A DNA stretch of 64,000 nt from Micractinium sp. NFX-FRZ (taxonomy: Eukaryota > Chlorophyta > Trebouxiophyceae > Chlorellales > Chlorellaceae): contig JAPTJF010000057.1 in NCBI GenBank assembly GCA_029339195.1, positions 62,001-126,000 on the forward strand. Reading direction: 5' to 3'. Made by a program: the position numbers and the translations under genes. A model generated the notes under the pieces. The model had not been told where the DNA came from. It searched no databases and saw nothing but the letters and a program-made list of their open reading frames with translations. Positions 1 to 13,000 of the stretch are shown piece after piece; positions within the stretch are counted from its first letter, which is position 1, and each line of letters starts with the position of its first letter.

Positions 1-2688
1 GCTGCTACAGCGTCGGCAGCGCCGCGGCCCGAAGAACCAGCAGCGCCAGAGGAGCTGCCTGTGGGCAAGCAGCAGGAGGCGGCGGCGCCCAAGCAGGCGC
101 AACTGCCTTCGGAGTCGGAGCAGCGGCAGCGGCCACAGCAGCAGTCTTACAAGTCGTCGGCAGACACACAGCAAGCTCTGCCGACGACGCCATTTGAGGC
201 GGCTCTGCCGGCATGTGGGACGGCCCCGTCGGCAGCAGCCACCCCGACAGCAACAGCAGCGGAGCCAGGGGACGATGGCCCTGGCAGCCCGTCGCCCACC
301 AAGAAGAAGGCGATGCGCTGGCTTGAGTGGCCCTCCAAGGGCGGTGGGCAGTTTGTGAGCTGCATCAGCGAGCGGGCGCTCAAGTCGAGCATGACGCTGC
401 CAGGTGGGTGCTGGTCGCAACGGGCCCTTGCGCTGGCAGGACCCAGTCCTGACTGGGCCTGAAGGCTGCAGCGGTGGTGGCGCGAGCATGCATATTCTCG
501 GCTTCCGCCTGCAGCTGCGCCTCCCCCATACCGACTTGCATCTCCAGCGTGCTTGCCTGCCCCCCGACATCCGCTCACATGGTCGGTGCCGCTCATGCTG
601 TGCTGCCTGCGTGCAGCCAAGATGAAGCGCGAGCTCTTCCAGGTCACCCAATCTCCCGCCCCCATCGCGGCCTACGACCTGCAGCAGGGCAGCACGCAGC
701 GCTGGAAATGGGAGGTGAGTAGGGCTTGCGGGCCTGCCCGGCACTGCACGCTGCGTGCCTTGCTGTCCCTGGCTCCTGGTGCCGCGCTCCCCCCATACAA
801 ACACATGCTGCCTCCACAGACCCTCCTGTCTGCCTCCAATTTCCATCGTGCCAGGTGCGGGACTATCAGAAGGATGAGCGGCGGGTGACCTCCATCCACA
901 ACCTTGGGGCCTTCTTCAAGCACTACGGGGTGAGGCAGAGGGACGGGAGGTAGAGGCATGGGAGCAAGGGTCAGCATGGTGGAGGCTGAGAACAGCAGCG
1001 CCGGGCAGCATGGTAGCTTGCACATGCTCTTCAGACTGCATGCGGGCTGCTCACCATGGTTGCTCCAACCATGCCTTGTTCCTGCTCTGCAGGCTGTGCC
1101 CGGTGACGTGATGGTGGTGGTGGCATCGGCTCCGGGTGCAGTCAAGGCAGCCGTTTGGAAGGCGGATAGCGAGGTGAGGGGGGAAGTAAGAGCCCTTGAA
1201 GGTCAGAGCAGCCGCCGTCAAACAAGGCAACAGGGAGGCTGCTAGGCTGTGCCCAGCCAGTGGTGTCGTCTATTGTGTTCATCTGTGCGTCAAGCAATAA
1301 GCTGACCAACCTGCCTCGCATGCCCTGTGCAGGAGGCGATCGAGTTTGCTGCCTTTCAGGAGCGGCAGGCAGAGAAGCAGAGCAGGCAGGCGGTGCACAG
1401 CGGGGGCCGGAAGCGTGCAGCCGAGGCGCCGGTGGACAAGCCTCCCGCTCCCAAGGCTTCCAAGACTCCGGGGGGCAAGGTGCAGGCCGCGCTCAGTGGC
1501 CCGCCTTCCTTCTCACCAGACTCCTCGCGCCCACTCAGCAAGACCGGCAGCGGGCCGTTGCGGCTGCCGCAGCAGCCAGCGCAGCAGGCACCCCAGCAGC
1601 CGCAGCAGCCGCAGCCGTCGTCATCGCGGCAGCAGCCGCAGCAGCAGCCGCAGCAGCAGCAGCGCCAGGGCCCACCACCTGTGGCGGTGCATGCACCCCG
1701 TGCATCCCCGCCACTCCCACGCCAGCAGGCGGGCGGGCGACCAGAGGCGCTGCTGGCTCTGGCGGAGTCGGGCATAGACCCCAGCCACCCCAGCGCTGAG
1801 GAGACGCAGGCGCTGAGCCCCACGGGGCAGGTGGCACAGAGCCCCTTCCGCCACCAGCCGCTGCCGCTGGCGGCTGTGGCCTCGAATGCTGTGGCCATCA
1901 AGCAGGAGCAGGGAGGCTCGCCAGCGCCGGCGCAGCAAGAGCAGGAGCAGGAGCAGCAGGGCCCAGCGGCGGCAGGAGCAGCGGCAGCAGCAGGCAACAA
2001 CGGCGGTGCAGCACCCGCCATGGCCGCAGGGGCCGGCGCTGGTGCTGCGGCTGCCGATTTGGGTGGTGGCACACACAGCCCTGCGCGCATGAGCTGTGCC
2101 GACGCTTCGCAGCTGCTGGGCCCGCAGGCGCAGGCCGCCGCGGGGGCGCTGGCAGCTGCGGCGCAGCAGGCGCAGCTGTCACAGCCGGCGGCGTCCGGTG
2201 CGGGCGCGGTGGGCCCCATGGGTGGTGCTCAGCTGCTGCAGGAGCTGCCAGACCCTCTGGTGCTGGCCAACGACGAGGCGGGGGTGTATGTGGCCATGTC
2301 CCGCCTGCTCAACATGGTGGCCAGCACAGGTGGGGCGAGGGGACGGGCTGGGTGCGTCATGGGGGTGTTGAGCGCCCAGGGAACAGCAAGGAGGTTGGGG
2401 GGCTGCCGCGCGAGGAGCGGTGAATAGAGGGCCATGGCACACCGGTGGCAGTGGCGGAACTGAGAGTGGCAGTGGCGCTTGCTGTCTGTGCTGTGCTGAC
2501 TTGGCAGCGTTCCGTATGCCCCCTGCACTCCCGCAGGCCGCGTGGCGTCTGAGGCGGTGAGCGCGTACCGGCGCAGCTTTGGGCGCCTGGAGCCGCATGG
2601 CAAGCGCTGGTTTGCGTATGACTCGCTCAAGCAGCTTGTGGAGGCGGCAGAGTGGGCAGACGTCGCCGACTGGCTGCTGTGCAAGTAG
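1..2688 (+). CDS. B3-like domain protein with long Gln/Ala-rich tail (5' end outside window)
   Basis: Coding segments 1-403, 617-714, 855-929, 1093-1173, 1333-2329 and 2537-2688 (TAG) join in one frame for at least 601 residues; the start lies left of the window. Residues about 115-215 resemble a plant B3 DNA-binding domain: a strand ending ALKSSMTLP, then MKRELF, a WKWEVRDY segment, NLGAFFKHYG and PGDVMVVV, in the order B3 folds show. The match is weak and rests on pattern only. Residues about 220-550 are low-complexity Gln, Ala and Pro with polyQ around 1565-1670, as in activation domains. The last 50 residues (LEPHGKRWFAYDSLKQL) look like a separate small helical unit. A role as nuclear transcription regulator is inference. 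A second, clearer B3-like domain lies at the other end of the window. Confidence 0.65.
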
Positions 2689-3472
2689 CTACGCGCCAGG
2701 GTTCTGCCTGGCATGCCTGCCGGCCATCCCCGAGCCCCACTTTTCTAGGGCTCGCCCATCCTCCTCTCATTCTTGCCCCTTTAGTACTTTCATCTGTTTT
2801 CTACCTCGTTCCCTCTACAGCCGTCAATGCGCACACACGCTCAGCGTTATCCGCTAAATTCTCTAGCTGTCAGGCTTTCTCTGCGCGCATGACCCTCCTC
2901 AATATATGCCTGACCTGATAGTTTGTGCTACTTGTTCTGTAAGACCCTTGCCACATGTGCCATGTACGCTGGATGTTCAATGAGGCGGCCTCCGTCGCGT
3001 GAGCGGCAACAATTGGATCGGCTTGCGCTGCACCATCAAGTGAGTTTAATCAAGGCTTCGGCCTGCAAGATACAGGAACAGTGTACCTGCGCGTCAGTTT
3101 GGTGCAAGCGCATCCAATGGTCACTCATTCAGAGGACGCTGGCCGCTAGCGCTGCTGTGGCGGCAGCTCAGCACCCAGCTCACCCACTCCGGCCGCCCTC
3201 CCGGCCGGCCCGAAAGCGACCGCCTCCTGGTACATCCCGCTGCTGCATTGACGACCTCTCTACCTCCCCTGCGTGCAAATCGCTTCAAGCGCCACATGTC
3301 GGAGCTTCTGGTCCGGTTTTCCCACTAGCTCATTGCCACTCGCAAGCTCGGGTACACAGCGTTGTCCTGCAAGCGTTGCTCTTGGCTTGGATGTTGGCGG
3401 CCGCTTGCCTAGTTTTTCATTGCCTCTCCCTGGCGCGCAAAGCGAAAGTCCAATAGCAACCGCTGCAGCTGG
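2689..3472. other. Intergenic: 3' flank of the B3-like gene and 5' flank of GT77 copy 1
   Basis: No credible gene. It holds a TGTAA motif at 2938-2942. From about 2755 onward it resembles 9285-10044, the upstream region of the second GT77 gene; for example both contain CGTTCCCTCTACAG or CTTGTTCCCTCTACAG, and both contain GGCGGCAGCTCAGCACC about 270-300 bases before the start codon. The shared part is therefore the duplicated promoter and 5' UTR of the glycosyltransferase. Confidence 0.7.
2938..2942 (+). terminator. TGTAA polyadenylation signal candidate
   Basis: TGTAA lies 250 bases after the TAG of the B3-like gene. TGTAA is the usual chlorophyte poly(A) signal. It falls inside sequence that also belongs to the duplicated GT77 unit, so the assignment is tentative. 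Confidence 0.45.
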
Positions 3473-6400
3473 ATGGCAGTCAGGCTCCGGCGCGGCGTGC
3501 CGCCGAGGGAGCAGCGGTGGGGTGCGTCGGCGGCGGCCTTTGCCGCTGGTGTCGCCACTACGCTCCTCCTGCTGTGGCTGCACGAGAGGCCCAGGTTGGT
3601 GTGGATCCGGCAGCCTCGTGGTGCGTACAGTGTAGCAGGGTGGAGTACATTTTGGAACACAATGCTCCCTCTGATTTGGTTGTTTCGCCCCCGCTGCCGT
3701 AGCTTTGCGCTCTCTGTGGTGCCGGGGCAAGTGAATCAAAACAGCAGTGCCAGCAGTTGGGACGCAGTAGCCACAACAGTCAAAGTGGAAGTGAAAGCAT
3801 CAGGGATGCTGTCAGACGTAGCTGGCACAACGTCAGCAGCAGCAGCGGCGGCATCAGAGTTGGCAGCTCAGGCCGAGCAGTCTGCCGCTGAGCAGCAGCA
3901 GGTCATGAGGTCTGGCGCACTGCAGCAGCAGCAGCAGCAGGAGCAGCAGCCGCCCGATGCAAAGGCCCTGTCGCCGCCGCCATCGGACCCCGCCCCGCTG
4001 CCCGACCTCGACTCCCTGCCCCACCTCTTCATCAGTTTTGGCAACGCCGCCTACTTTGAGCTGGCACACAACTGGGCCAAGAGCGTGCAGGCCATTGGGG
4101 CGCCCTACATCATCGCCGGTGAACAGATACAGTGTTGTAATATAGTATAGTGTTCTTACTGGCAGTGGGGTGGAGACGTGGCTGGGGCGGAGACGTTATT
4201 TCAGGCTGCCGCGATGGCTGGGCTGGCGCTGTGGTGCGAGGAGGGGAGGCGAGGTGTGTTTGCAGCAGGGGTGGTGTGCTCGCCGCCCCGGCGGCAAGTG
4301 GGCAGCCGAGAGGATCGGCTGCCAGTCAGTTGAGTGACAGGTGCACATACCAGCTTGGCATTACCGCAGGTTGTTACAAGCATGCCCCGCTGCTTTCGCC
4401 CTCCCATAATCAACAAACACATCCCCCCCCCCTCCATCCCCCCTCCCCCCAGCCTTTGACAACGAAATGATGGAGCGCTGCGCTGCCGTGGGCCTGGTGT
4501 GCGAGAAGATCGAGTTTGGGCAGGGGGCGGACTTCCGGCAGGACTTTGCCGCCTTCAGGGCCATGGGGGCGGTCAAGGTGGGTGGACGGGTGGGTGCCCG
4601 TGAGGCCGTGTTGGTGTGCGGGTAAGTGGGTGGGTGCAGGTGTCTTTATCTTACGAATGGGTGCTTGTTGATGTCGTGGGCTGGTTGGTCCCGTGGGTCG
4701 GTTGGGTGTGCAGCTGAGCTGGGAGGCGTGCATGCAGCAAAGCTTGGGAGGGCCGAGGATGGCCGCTTCGGGATGCTGCTGCGCCGCATTGCCGGCTTTG
4801 TGCCTGCCTGCCCCGGCGGGGCTCAAAGCAGACCATCGGGACATCTCGCTGCATGCCGCCCGACCTGTCCGCCCACCCTCACGCCTCCACACCGGCCCCG
4901 CCCCCCAGGTGCGCTACGCGCTGGGTATCCTGGAGCAGCACCCCTCCCTGCCCATTATCTTTGTGTCTGACACCGACACCGTCTGGCTGCGCCAGCCCTG
5001 GGACTACTTTGAGCAGCGACCGGGCGCAAAGTTCTTCATCTCATCCGACTGCCTGAGCCACCACGTGGGCGCCCTGGCGGTGTGTGCGTGCGTGTCTGTA
5101 TGTGTGTCTGTGTGTGTGTGTTATAGGTGTGGGAGGTGGCCAAGTTGTGCACCTCATTCAATCTGCTTTGGCCGCCATGTGTGCGGCCAACAAGGTCACC
5201 AAGTGGGTGCATCAGGCTGACTGAGTGCTGGAAGCTGAGCCTGCGGCTGGACAGGGACGGTACTGTGTTGCGCGGGTGGGTTTGGCTCGTGTGGCAGCAG
5301 AGCAGAGCAGGTGATGCTTGCCTGTCACGGTTATCGTGCGCAGGATGGCTACCACCTGCCTCGGAGACCAGTGCCATGGAGTGTGACCAATCAGTTCAGC
5401 TTGCTGAGGACGTGTGCATGTGTGTGCTTGCGCCTGGGCTGAGCTGCAGGTCGAGGAGCGGTGGGAGGGTGACCACGGGCAGCCACGCTGCGGCCACGTG
5501 TTTGAGAAGAACGAGTGAGTGCTGGGACGGTCGCAATGCAGCGGCATTGCCTTGCTGCCCTGCCTCGCCACCCACCTCGACAGCCCTACCTGCCTGCTCG
5601 CCCTCCCTGGACCTTCCCCCGCAGTGCGCGCGCCTTCAACACCGGCATGTTTGGTGCCCGCAACACCCCTGCTTCGCGTGCTGTGCTCAAGGCGTGGGCC
5701 GACATGCTGGTGGACCCCACAAAAGAGCAGGCGGACGACCCCGATCACTACAGGATCGACGACCAGCTGGCATTGAACCAAATACTGGAGGCCGGGGGGC
5801 TGCCCGCTCTGGGCAAAGGTGAGCGGAGGCACGGGTGTCCGGTTGTCAGCAGAAACAATGGGGCGGTGGAGGCGGGCCAGGGGCGGGGCAGGTCAGGCAC
5901 GTGAGCCTAAGATTTGTGGCGGGCTGCTGGGCGCTATAGTTGACCAGCCAGGACCCAAGCAGCGCTTCCTTTCGACCAGGCGAGGGCCTGCCCTCTGCTG
6001 TTGCAGACGAGCCGCGCACGGTGCTGGCATTCAACGGCACGCTGCGCCTGCAGACGCTGCCGGTGGTGCTCTTCTCCAACGGGCGCGTCGCCTTTGTGCA
6101 GCAGACGCCGTGGAAGTGAGGGGGTCAGGGGGCCAGGAAGGAGGCGGACTTTATGTGCACGGAAGCCAGCCTGCACGGAAGCCAGCCTGCTCACAAGGGC
6201 ACGCTGCTAGCACCGCCATCGGCAGTAGTTGTGCAGTACCGGGGTGTGTAACACGATGTCTGTGGAGCAAGCGTGAGGCACCTGCCTGCCAGCATGGGCT
6301 GCAGCCCCTGGCGTGCGCCCACCGACACCTCTTGCATCCAACAGTGTTTCCCTTGTTCCACACCCGGCCGGGTGTGCAATCATGCCGCATATTTTGCACT

Positions 6401-9094
6401 TTCTTTGCACACATCTGCATGCAGGCTGCTGAGCATGTCCCCCACGGCCGTATCGCCTTGCCTTGCCTCGCTCTAAGCCACATGGCACCGTCACCTTGCC
6501 TCCCCTGCCCGTTGCAGGCTGGGAGTGGCCCCCATCGTTATCCATGCCACCTTCCAGCGGCACCATCTGGCAGGCAAGAAGGCGCGCCTGCGAGAGTTCC
6601 ACCTCTGGCACATGGACACACCGCAGTACTACGGGCAGGTGAGCAGCCTGGCTTGGGTGCCCACCCCAAAACGTAATGTGTTGTCATGAAGGCAGCCTCA
6701 AGGGGCGGGACGGGAGCTGGTGAAGTGGGTTGCCTGGCATGGGGCTTATCGCCGGCACCTGCTTCCTGGCTGGGCTGTGCAGCACACACAGCAGACACCC
6801 TCCGTGTGCCTCCCCGCTCATTGCCATAAGCAGGGGGGCGCCAACCTGAGCCTGCTGGCCTACCAGAACGACGTGCTGTCCTTTGTGGCCGAGGCAGAGG
6901 CACGCAAGTATGGGGCGCAGGGGCGGCGCATGCCGCTCCTCGAAAAGCACTGGCTGGGCATGTCCTACCAAGTGGCGGCGTTCAGGTGGGGCGGGCGGGC
7001 GGGTAGGCGAGCAGCTGCACCGGTGTGCCTGTGTGGCGTGGCAGAGCGGGCATTGCAGCTGTTCAAAACACGTGAGACTGATGACGTGTGCGCAGAGCAG
7101 GGGGCGTCGCATGCTGCTCACACCAGCCCCACTTCACGCTCGGCCACCTGGGAACCCTCCAGACGCACTCGCCCGCCTGCCTCCTGCTGCCTGCCTGCCC
7201 GCCCGCAGAGATGCGCTGGCTGCTTCCGTCATGCTGGGGCGCACGCTGGTGTTCCCACGCATGTGGTGCTGGTGTGACAGCGACGAGCACCCGTTCATCC
7301 TGAAGCGCTGCCGCATCAAGTGAGCGGGCGGGCTCCACAGCCTGTCGTCACATGGCCCGCCCACACAGCCGCCTCCCACTTGACAGCAAAGGGTGCAGCA
7401 TGCTTGCAATCAGGCCTGTGTCTGCTGTGCCGAGCAGCAGCGTGCGCACCAGAGGCGGCCAACCAGAGGCCAGTGGGTTTCTCACTTCCCACTGCACTTG
7501 CCCTCCCTCCGCATATGCAGGGGCACCGACTATGAGACGCCCTTTGAGTGCCCGCTCGACTTCATGATCGTGCCCAACGCACTGGAGAAGTACAACTACC
7601 CGTACCGACACGCACGCTTCCTGGAGCACCCGCAGGTTCGCGCATGGGCGGGCTTGTCGTGTGTGTGTGTGGCACCACTGCTTCAGCCACTTACACAGGT
7701 CCAGATTGCCACACCTGCACGACCCCTCAGCTTGCACATGCCCTGCGCTGCCTCCTGACCCCTCACCCCGCTCGCCCCTGTGCTGCGCTGGCCCCCTAAA
7801 CCCTGCCCTGCCCTGCCCACGTCCTCCAACGTGCCGTCCACAGGTGCCCGCCGCGCTGCGGCACTCCCGCGCAGTCGTGCGCATCGCTGCGTCCAGGCCA
7901 GAGCAGGCGCTCCCCGATGCCCGGGCCATTGTGGGGCATGCCGTGGACGTGTGGCCCGGCATCCGGCGGGGCGAGCTGCTGCAGGCGGTGCAGCCCGTCG
8001 ACACGGCGGCGGTGCTGGAGCTGCGGTGAGTCGGGGGTGGGTTTGTGTCCTGGGTATGCGCAGCGCATCTGGCATCCTCTGGCCAGCGGGCGGGCACGTG
8101 CTGCACCAGCCCAGCCGAGAGACTTGCCAGCTAAGCTGCATGCGTCGGCTCACCGCCGTGCAGCCTGTGCCCACTGCGGCACGCCCGTCTCCCCATCTGC
8201 CTGCCTCCGCTTCACCCCCGCCCCTCACCTCCTCCTCCCTCTTCCCCCCCTCTCCCCCGCAGCGGCCGTGTGCCTGGCTTCCTGGGTGGCTGGGACGAGG
8301 GCCGGGCGTCCCAGGCGGCCGCGTTTGACGACGACTTCCACGGCATTCTGGCAGAGGCCAAGTGGTGCTGCATGGCCTGGGGGGATGCTGATGCTGACCT
8401 GGATTACGTGGCACTGCCATACGTGCGGCCAGAGGCGCTTGCAGGTGGGGCACGTGTGTGTGTGCGCTGCCTGTTAAGCTGGCCGACCTCTTGTGTGGGT
8501 CAGCTGAGCAGCCGAGCAGCGAGGGGGAAGGGAGGCTGCGTAGTTGGAAACTGCTGCTGTATGTGCAGCCAGGCCCGGCTAGGGTGGTGATGGGGGTGGT
8601 GAATACGCTGTGCTGGCTTTGCCTCTGCGTTCTGCTGATGTGTGTGCGGCCAGGGCTGCCTTGTAGGTGAGCACAAGTGCAGAGGGGCAGAGGCTGTATT
8701 TCAAGGTTGGGTGTGTGTTGACTGGATGCAGCCACATGCGCGGGATGAGGGCACGTAGTGCAAGGGGGGCCACCACAGCTTGCTTTTTGAGGATCTTGAA
8801 TGCAGTCTGCAACGAAACCTGGGCCGGCGCACTCCCTGTGGTATGCTGTGCCGCCGCGCCTGGCCTGTGCTGACATGGCATGCCCGTGGGGTGCCCCGCC
8901 TGGGTGCAGGCATCTGGTCGCCGTGGCGTGAACCGCAGATGGAGCTGCCGGTGTGGTGCGATTTGGTTAGCGAAGCCAACCGGGAGTTCTCTTTCCTGCC
9001 CCAGCACCCCTGCGCCTTCATGCGCAACACCACCGCTGCTGAGCTTGCAGCGGACGACAGCGGGCAATACAACGAGAGGGGGCAAGACCGCTGA
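3473..9094 (+). CDS. GT77-type arabinosyltransferase, XEG113-like, tandem copy 1
   Basis: Fourteen exons (3473-3594, 3703-4118, 4453-4577, 4909-5064, 5450-5514, 5625-5818, 6007-6115, 6518-6638, 6834-6985, 7209-7319, 7521-7635, 7844-8025, 8263-8444, 8910-9094) give 744 residues. Residues about 20-37 (AAFAAGVATTLLLLWL) form one signal anchor, as expected of a type II Golgi protein. A Ser/Ala/Gln stem follows. The catalytic domain has a DTDT (DxD) motif at about residue 243 (VSDTDTVWLRQPWDY), then AFNTGMFGARN, LREFHLWHMD, EKHWLGMSYQ and LVFPRMWCWCD. Order and spacing match plant XEG113 (family GT77), which adds beta-arabinofuranose to extensin-type hydroxyproline glycans. Donor and acceptor in this alga are inferred. 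The first intron could be read through in frame here, but copy 2 has a stop at that place, which supports the intron. A GT-rich run in the intron at 5090-5125 explains a spacing difference. Confidence 0.87.
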
Positions 9095-10044
9095 CCATGA
9101 TGCCCCTGGCTGCCAGCAGGCAGCCGGGCTCCCTTTCCCTACCATGTGCGTTACCCCTTACCGATCGTGAACTGATTCCTTTATTTAATTTATGCAAAAC
9201 TGCAAGAGCCCAGCCGCGGACGTCTTCCCGCCGGCCGGCCACCCACCCCATGGTGGCCAAACCATGGAGCCCGCTGTTGCTGGGGTTCACCCATTTTTTT
9301 CCTATTTCTTGCCCCTTGATCATGCGTTTCGTACCTTGTTCCCTCTACAGCCCTCAATGTGCCCGCAAGCTCAACGCCCCTCCCCTTGTCTGTGTACATT
9401 CTTTACCTGTCAGCGTGTCACACGCGTCACCCTTCCTCCACCACCACCCACCCATATGCCCGACCTCAAAGTTTCTGCTTCTGCCTTCTGGAGTACTCTT
9501 GCCATCCATGTCCTAGCGGGCGCAAGACATGTAGTTTTGGGTGCTCAGCGAGTCGGCCTGCGGTTTGAGCGGCAACATTGGATTGGCTTGCGCTGCGCCA
9601 TGAGCTGGTTTGGTGTGCTTTTAACGTGGGTGTATACAGGCTTCAGCCCTCCAGTATACGGGAGCAGTGCCAACGGCGTGTGAGGCTGGACCAGTCAGGG
9701 TCACCGGATGCCGCTGATGTGGCGGCAGCTCAGCACCGGCAACTCACCCGCTCCGGCCGTCCTCCCGGCCCCGCAAAGCTCCCCTGCCCCCTGCCACACC
9801 CCGCTGCTGCATCGACAAGCCCCCGGTCTCCTTGCTTGCAACTCACTTCAAGCGCCACATGTCTGAACTTCTGGTCTGGTTGTCCCACTAGCTCATCATC
9901 GCGACAAGCAAGCTCAGTCGGCTAACATTCCTTCTCCTGCAAGTGCCGCTCTTGGCTTGGATGTTGGCCGCGGCTTGCTTAGTTCCTCGATAGCCTCTCC
10001 CTGGCGCGCAATCGGAACCCGAATACCAGCCTCTGGCCATCAGG
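9095..10044. other. Intergenic between the tandem GT77 genes
   Basis: No gene found. The left 170 bases match the 3' flank of copy 2 (15985-16160), both carrying CCCCTGGCTGCCAGCAGGCA and a CCCCATGGTGGC end. From about 9285 the sequence matches 2755-3472, the 5' flank of copy 1. The duplication junction is therefore near 9260-9290. I see no TGTAA motif here. Confidence 0.7.
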
Positions 10045-13000
10045 ATGGCAGGCAGGCCGCGGCGCGGCGTGCCGTCGAGGGAGCAGCGGTGGGGCGCGTC
10101 GGCGGCGGCCTTTGCCGCTGGCGTCGCCACGACGCTCCTCCTGTTGTGGCTGCACGAGAGGCACAGGTTGGTGTAGGTCCCGCAGCCTCGTGGTGCATGC
10201 AGTGTAGCAGGGTGGAGTACATTTTGGGTACATGCATTCCCTCTGAGTTGGTTGTTTCACTCCCGCTGCCGCAGCTTTGCGCTCTCAGTGGTGCCGGGGC
10301 AAGTGAATGATGCTGGCACCAGCAGTGACAGCAGTTGGGATGCAGGAGCCACAGCAGGTTCACTGGTCGTAAGGGCATCAGGAACAGTGTCAGGCACAGC
10401 CGACACGACAACAGCATCAGCATCAGCAGCAGTGGCAGACACGGCAGCTCAGGCCGAACAGGCGGCCGCTGAGCGGCAGCAGGTCGTGGGTGCTGGCGCG
10501 CAGCAGCAGCAGCAGCAGCAGGAACAGCAGGAGCAGCAGCCGCCCGATGCAAAGGCCCTGTCGCCGCCGCCGTCGGGCCCCGCCCCGCTGCCCGACCTCG
10601 ACTCCCTGCCCCACCTCTTCATCAGCTTTGGCAACGCCGCCTACTTTGAGCTGGCACACAACTGGGCCAAGAGCGTGCAGGCCATTGGGGCGCCCTACAT
10701 CATTGCAGGTGATTGGATTGTGTTGATACCGGATGTGGAGTTGGAGGCACCGTTGGGGCGACGCTGAGGTGGCTTGACTGGCGCTGTGGTGCGAGGGGGG
10801 GAGGCGAGGGGTGTTTGCAGCACGGGTGGTGTGCTCGCCGCCCCGGCGGCAAATGGGCAGCCCAGAAGATCGGCTGCCAGTCAGTTGAGTGACAGGTGCA
10901 CATACCAGCTTGGCATTACCGCAGGTTGTTACAAGCATGCCCCGCTGCTTTCGCCCTCCCATAATCAACAAACACATCCGCCCCCCCGTCCATCCCCCCT
11001 CCCCCCAGCCTTTGACAACGAAATGATGGAGCGCTGCGCTGCCGTGGGCCTGGTGTGCGAGAAGATCGAGTTTGGGCAGGGGGCGGACTTCCGGCAGGAC
11101 TTTGCCGCCTTCAGGGCCATGGGGGCGGTCAAGGTGGGCGGGTGGGCGGGCGGGCGGGCGGGTGGGCGCCCGTGAGACCGTATGCGGGTGAAAGGGTGTG
11201 GTGTGTGGGTAACTGGGTGCGAGTGTATGATATTGCAGGTGGGTGCTTGGTCCCACGTGCAAAGTAGTTGGGTGCGGGTGTTCATTGTGGCAGGTGGGTG
11301 CTTGGTCCCGGGAGGAGAGTGTGGTGCGTGGGTAGCTGGGTGCAGATGTTGCATGTTGCAGGTGTGCTCTGGCACATGGGTAGGTGTGGTTTGTGCCTAT
11401 GGATGTGCAGCGAAGTTGGGAGGCGTGCATGCGTGGCATGTGCATGCCTCCCTGCTAGATTTGGGGCCGGCTGACTGCTCAGTCAGCTGTCAGGGGCACA
11501 GCTTGGGGGAGGGCCTGAGGACGCATGCTGCGGTTCGCTGCTGCACCGCCTTGACCGGCCTAGCGCGTGCCTGCTCCGTCAGGGCTCAAGGCAGCACAAT
11601 CTGTGCGCATTCCTCTGCCTGTTGCCCCACATGCCTGCCCACCTCCCAGCCTGGCTGACTGGCCACCCTGGCTGTGCATCGCACCCCTTTCTGCCCCGCC
11701 CCCCAGGTGCGCTTCGCTCTAGGAATCCTGGAGAAACACCCCTCCCTGCCCATCATCTTTGTGTCCGACACCGACACCGTGTGGCTGCGCCAGCCCTGGG
11801 ACTACATTGAGCAGCGGCCGGGCGCGGAGTTCTTCATCTCATCGGACTGCCTGAGCCACCACGTGAGCTCCTTGCCTCTGTGTGTGTGTGTGAATGTGTT
11901 GTGCTATAGCAGTGGGAGGTGGCCGAGCTGTGCGGAGATTTGCATCAATTTCGGATTGCCATGGCCGCCATGTGTGAAAAGACGCCGGGTGCATGGGTGG
12001 GGGAGGGAGCGGGAGGCGCGCAACAGGCTGCCAGGATGCTGGAAATTGGGCTGGCAGCTGGGCAGGGGCGGTAATGTGCCAACTGGGTGGGGCTGGCTTG
12101 TGCGGTACACACCAGGCGGTCCTTGCCCCTGACGGTGTTAGGCACAGGCTGTATGGCATCTGCCTTGGGGACTAGTGCCAGTGAAGCATGAGAAATCACT
12201 TGAGCTTGCTTTGACGTGTATGTATATGCATGCGTGTGCTGCGCCCGGGCTGAACTGCAGGTTGAGGAGCGGTGGGAGGATGACCACGGGCAGCCACGCT
12301 GCGGCCACGTGCCCGGCCGAAACGAGTGAGTGCTAGAAGCGTCGCATTGTAGCGCCCTTTTTGCTGCCCCTGCCCGGCTGCTTCCACCCCCACGACCTGC
12401 CCAGCCACCTGCCGCATCACCGCTGCCTGCCTGCTTGCACCTCCCTCAACCTCCCGGTCCCCGCAGCGCGCGCGCCTTCAACACCGGCATGTTTGGCGCC
12501 CGCAACACCCCCGCTTCGCGCGCTGTGCTCAAGGCGTGGGCCTACATGCTGGTGGACCCCACAAAGGAGCAGGCGGACGACCCCATGCACCGGGGGATTG
12601 ACGACCAGCTGGCCATGAACCAAATACTGGAGGCGGGGGGGCTGCCCGTGGTGGGCGCAGGTGAGCGGACGCGCGGGCCGGGGTGTTGCAAAGGGGTGGG
12701 AAGGCGGGGGAGGCGGTGGCCCAGGGCAGGCGAGGGGGCTGGTTGGTTGGGCAATGCGGCAGGCCGCTGGTTGGTTTGGCCACCCAGGGCTGGTTTGTTG
12801 ACCACGGACAAGAGGCGCTTGTGTCCCTTTGAGGGACTTTGACCCCTGCTGCCCCATCCTGCTGCCGCAGACGAGCCGCGCACGGTGATGGCATTCAACG
12901 GCACGCTGCGCCTGCAGACGCTGCCGGTGGTGCTCTTCTCCAACGGACACGTCGCCTTTGTGCAGCAGACGCCGTGGAAGTGAGCGGCGGGAGGCCAGGA

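Noticed and set aside
1356..2219. Long open frame on the minus strand opposite the Gln-rich exon
   Set aside because: It is the antisense of a CAG/GCC-rich coding exon and reads as Cys/Ala runs; GC-rich DNA opens such shadow frames routinely.
3473..4150. Continuous open frame across the first intron of GT77 copy 1
   Set aside because: Copy 2 has an in-frame stop at the same place, and both copies share a matching donor and acceptor in phase 2, so an intron is more likely than a longer exon.
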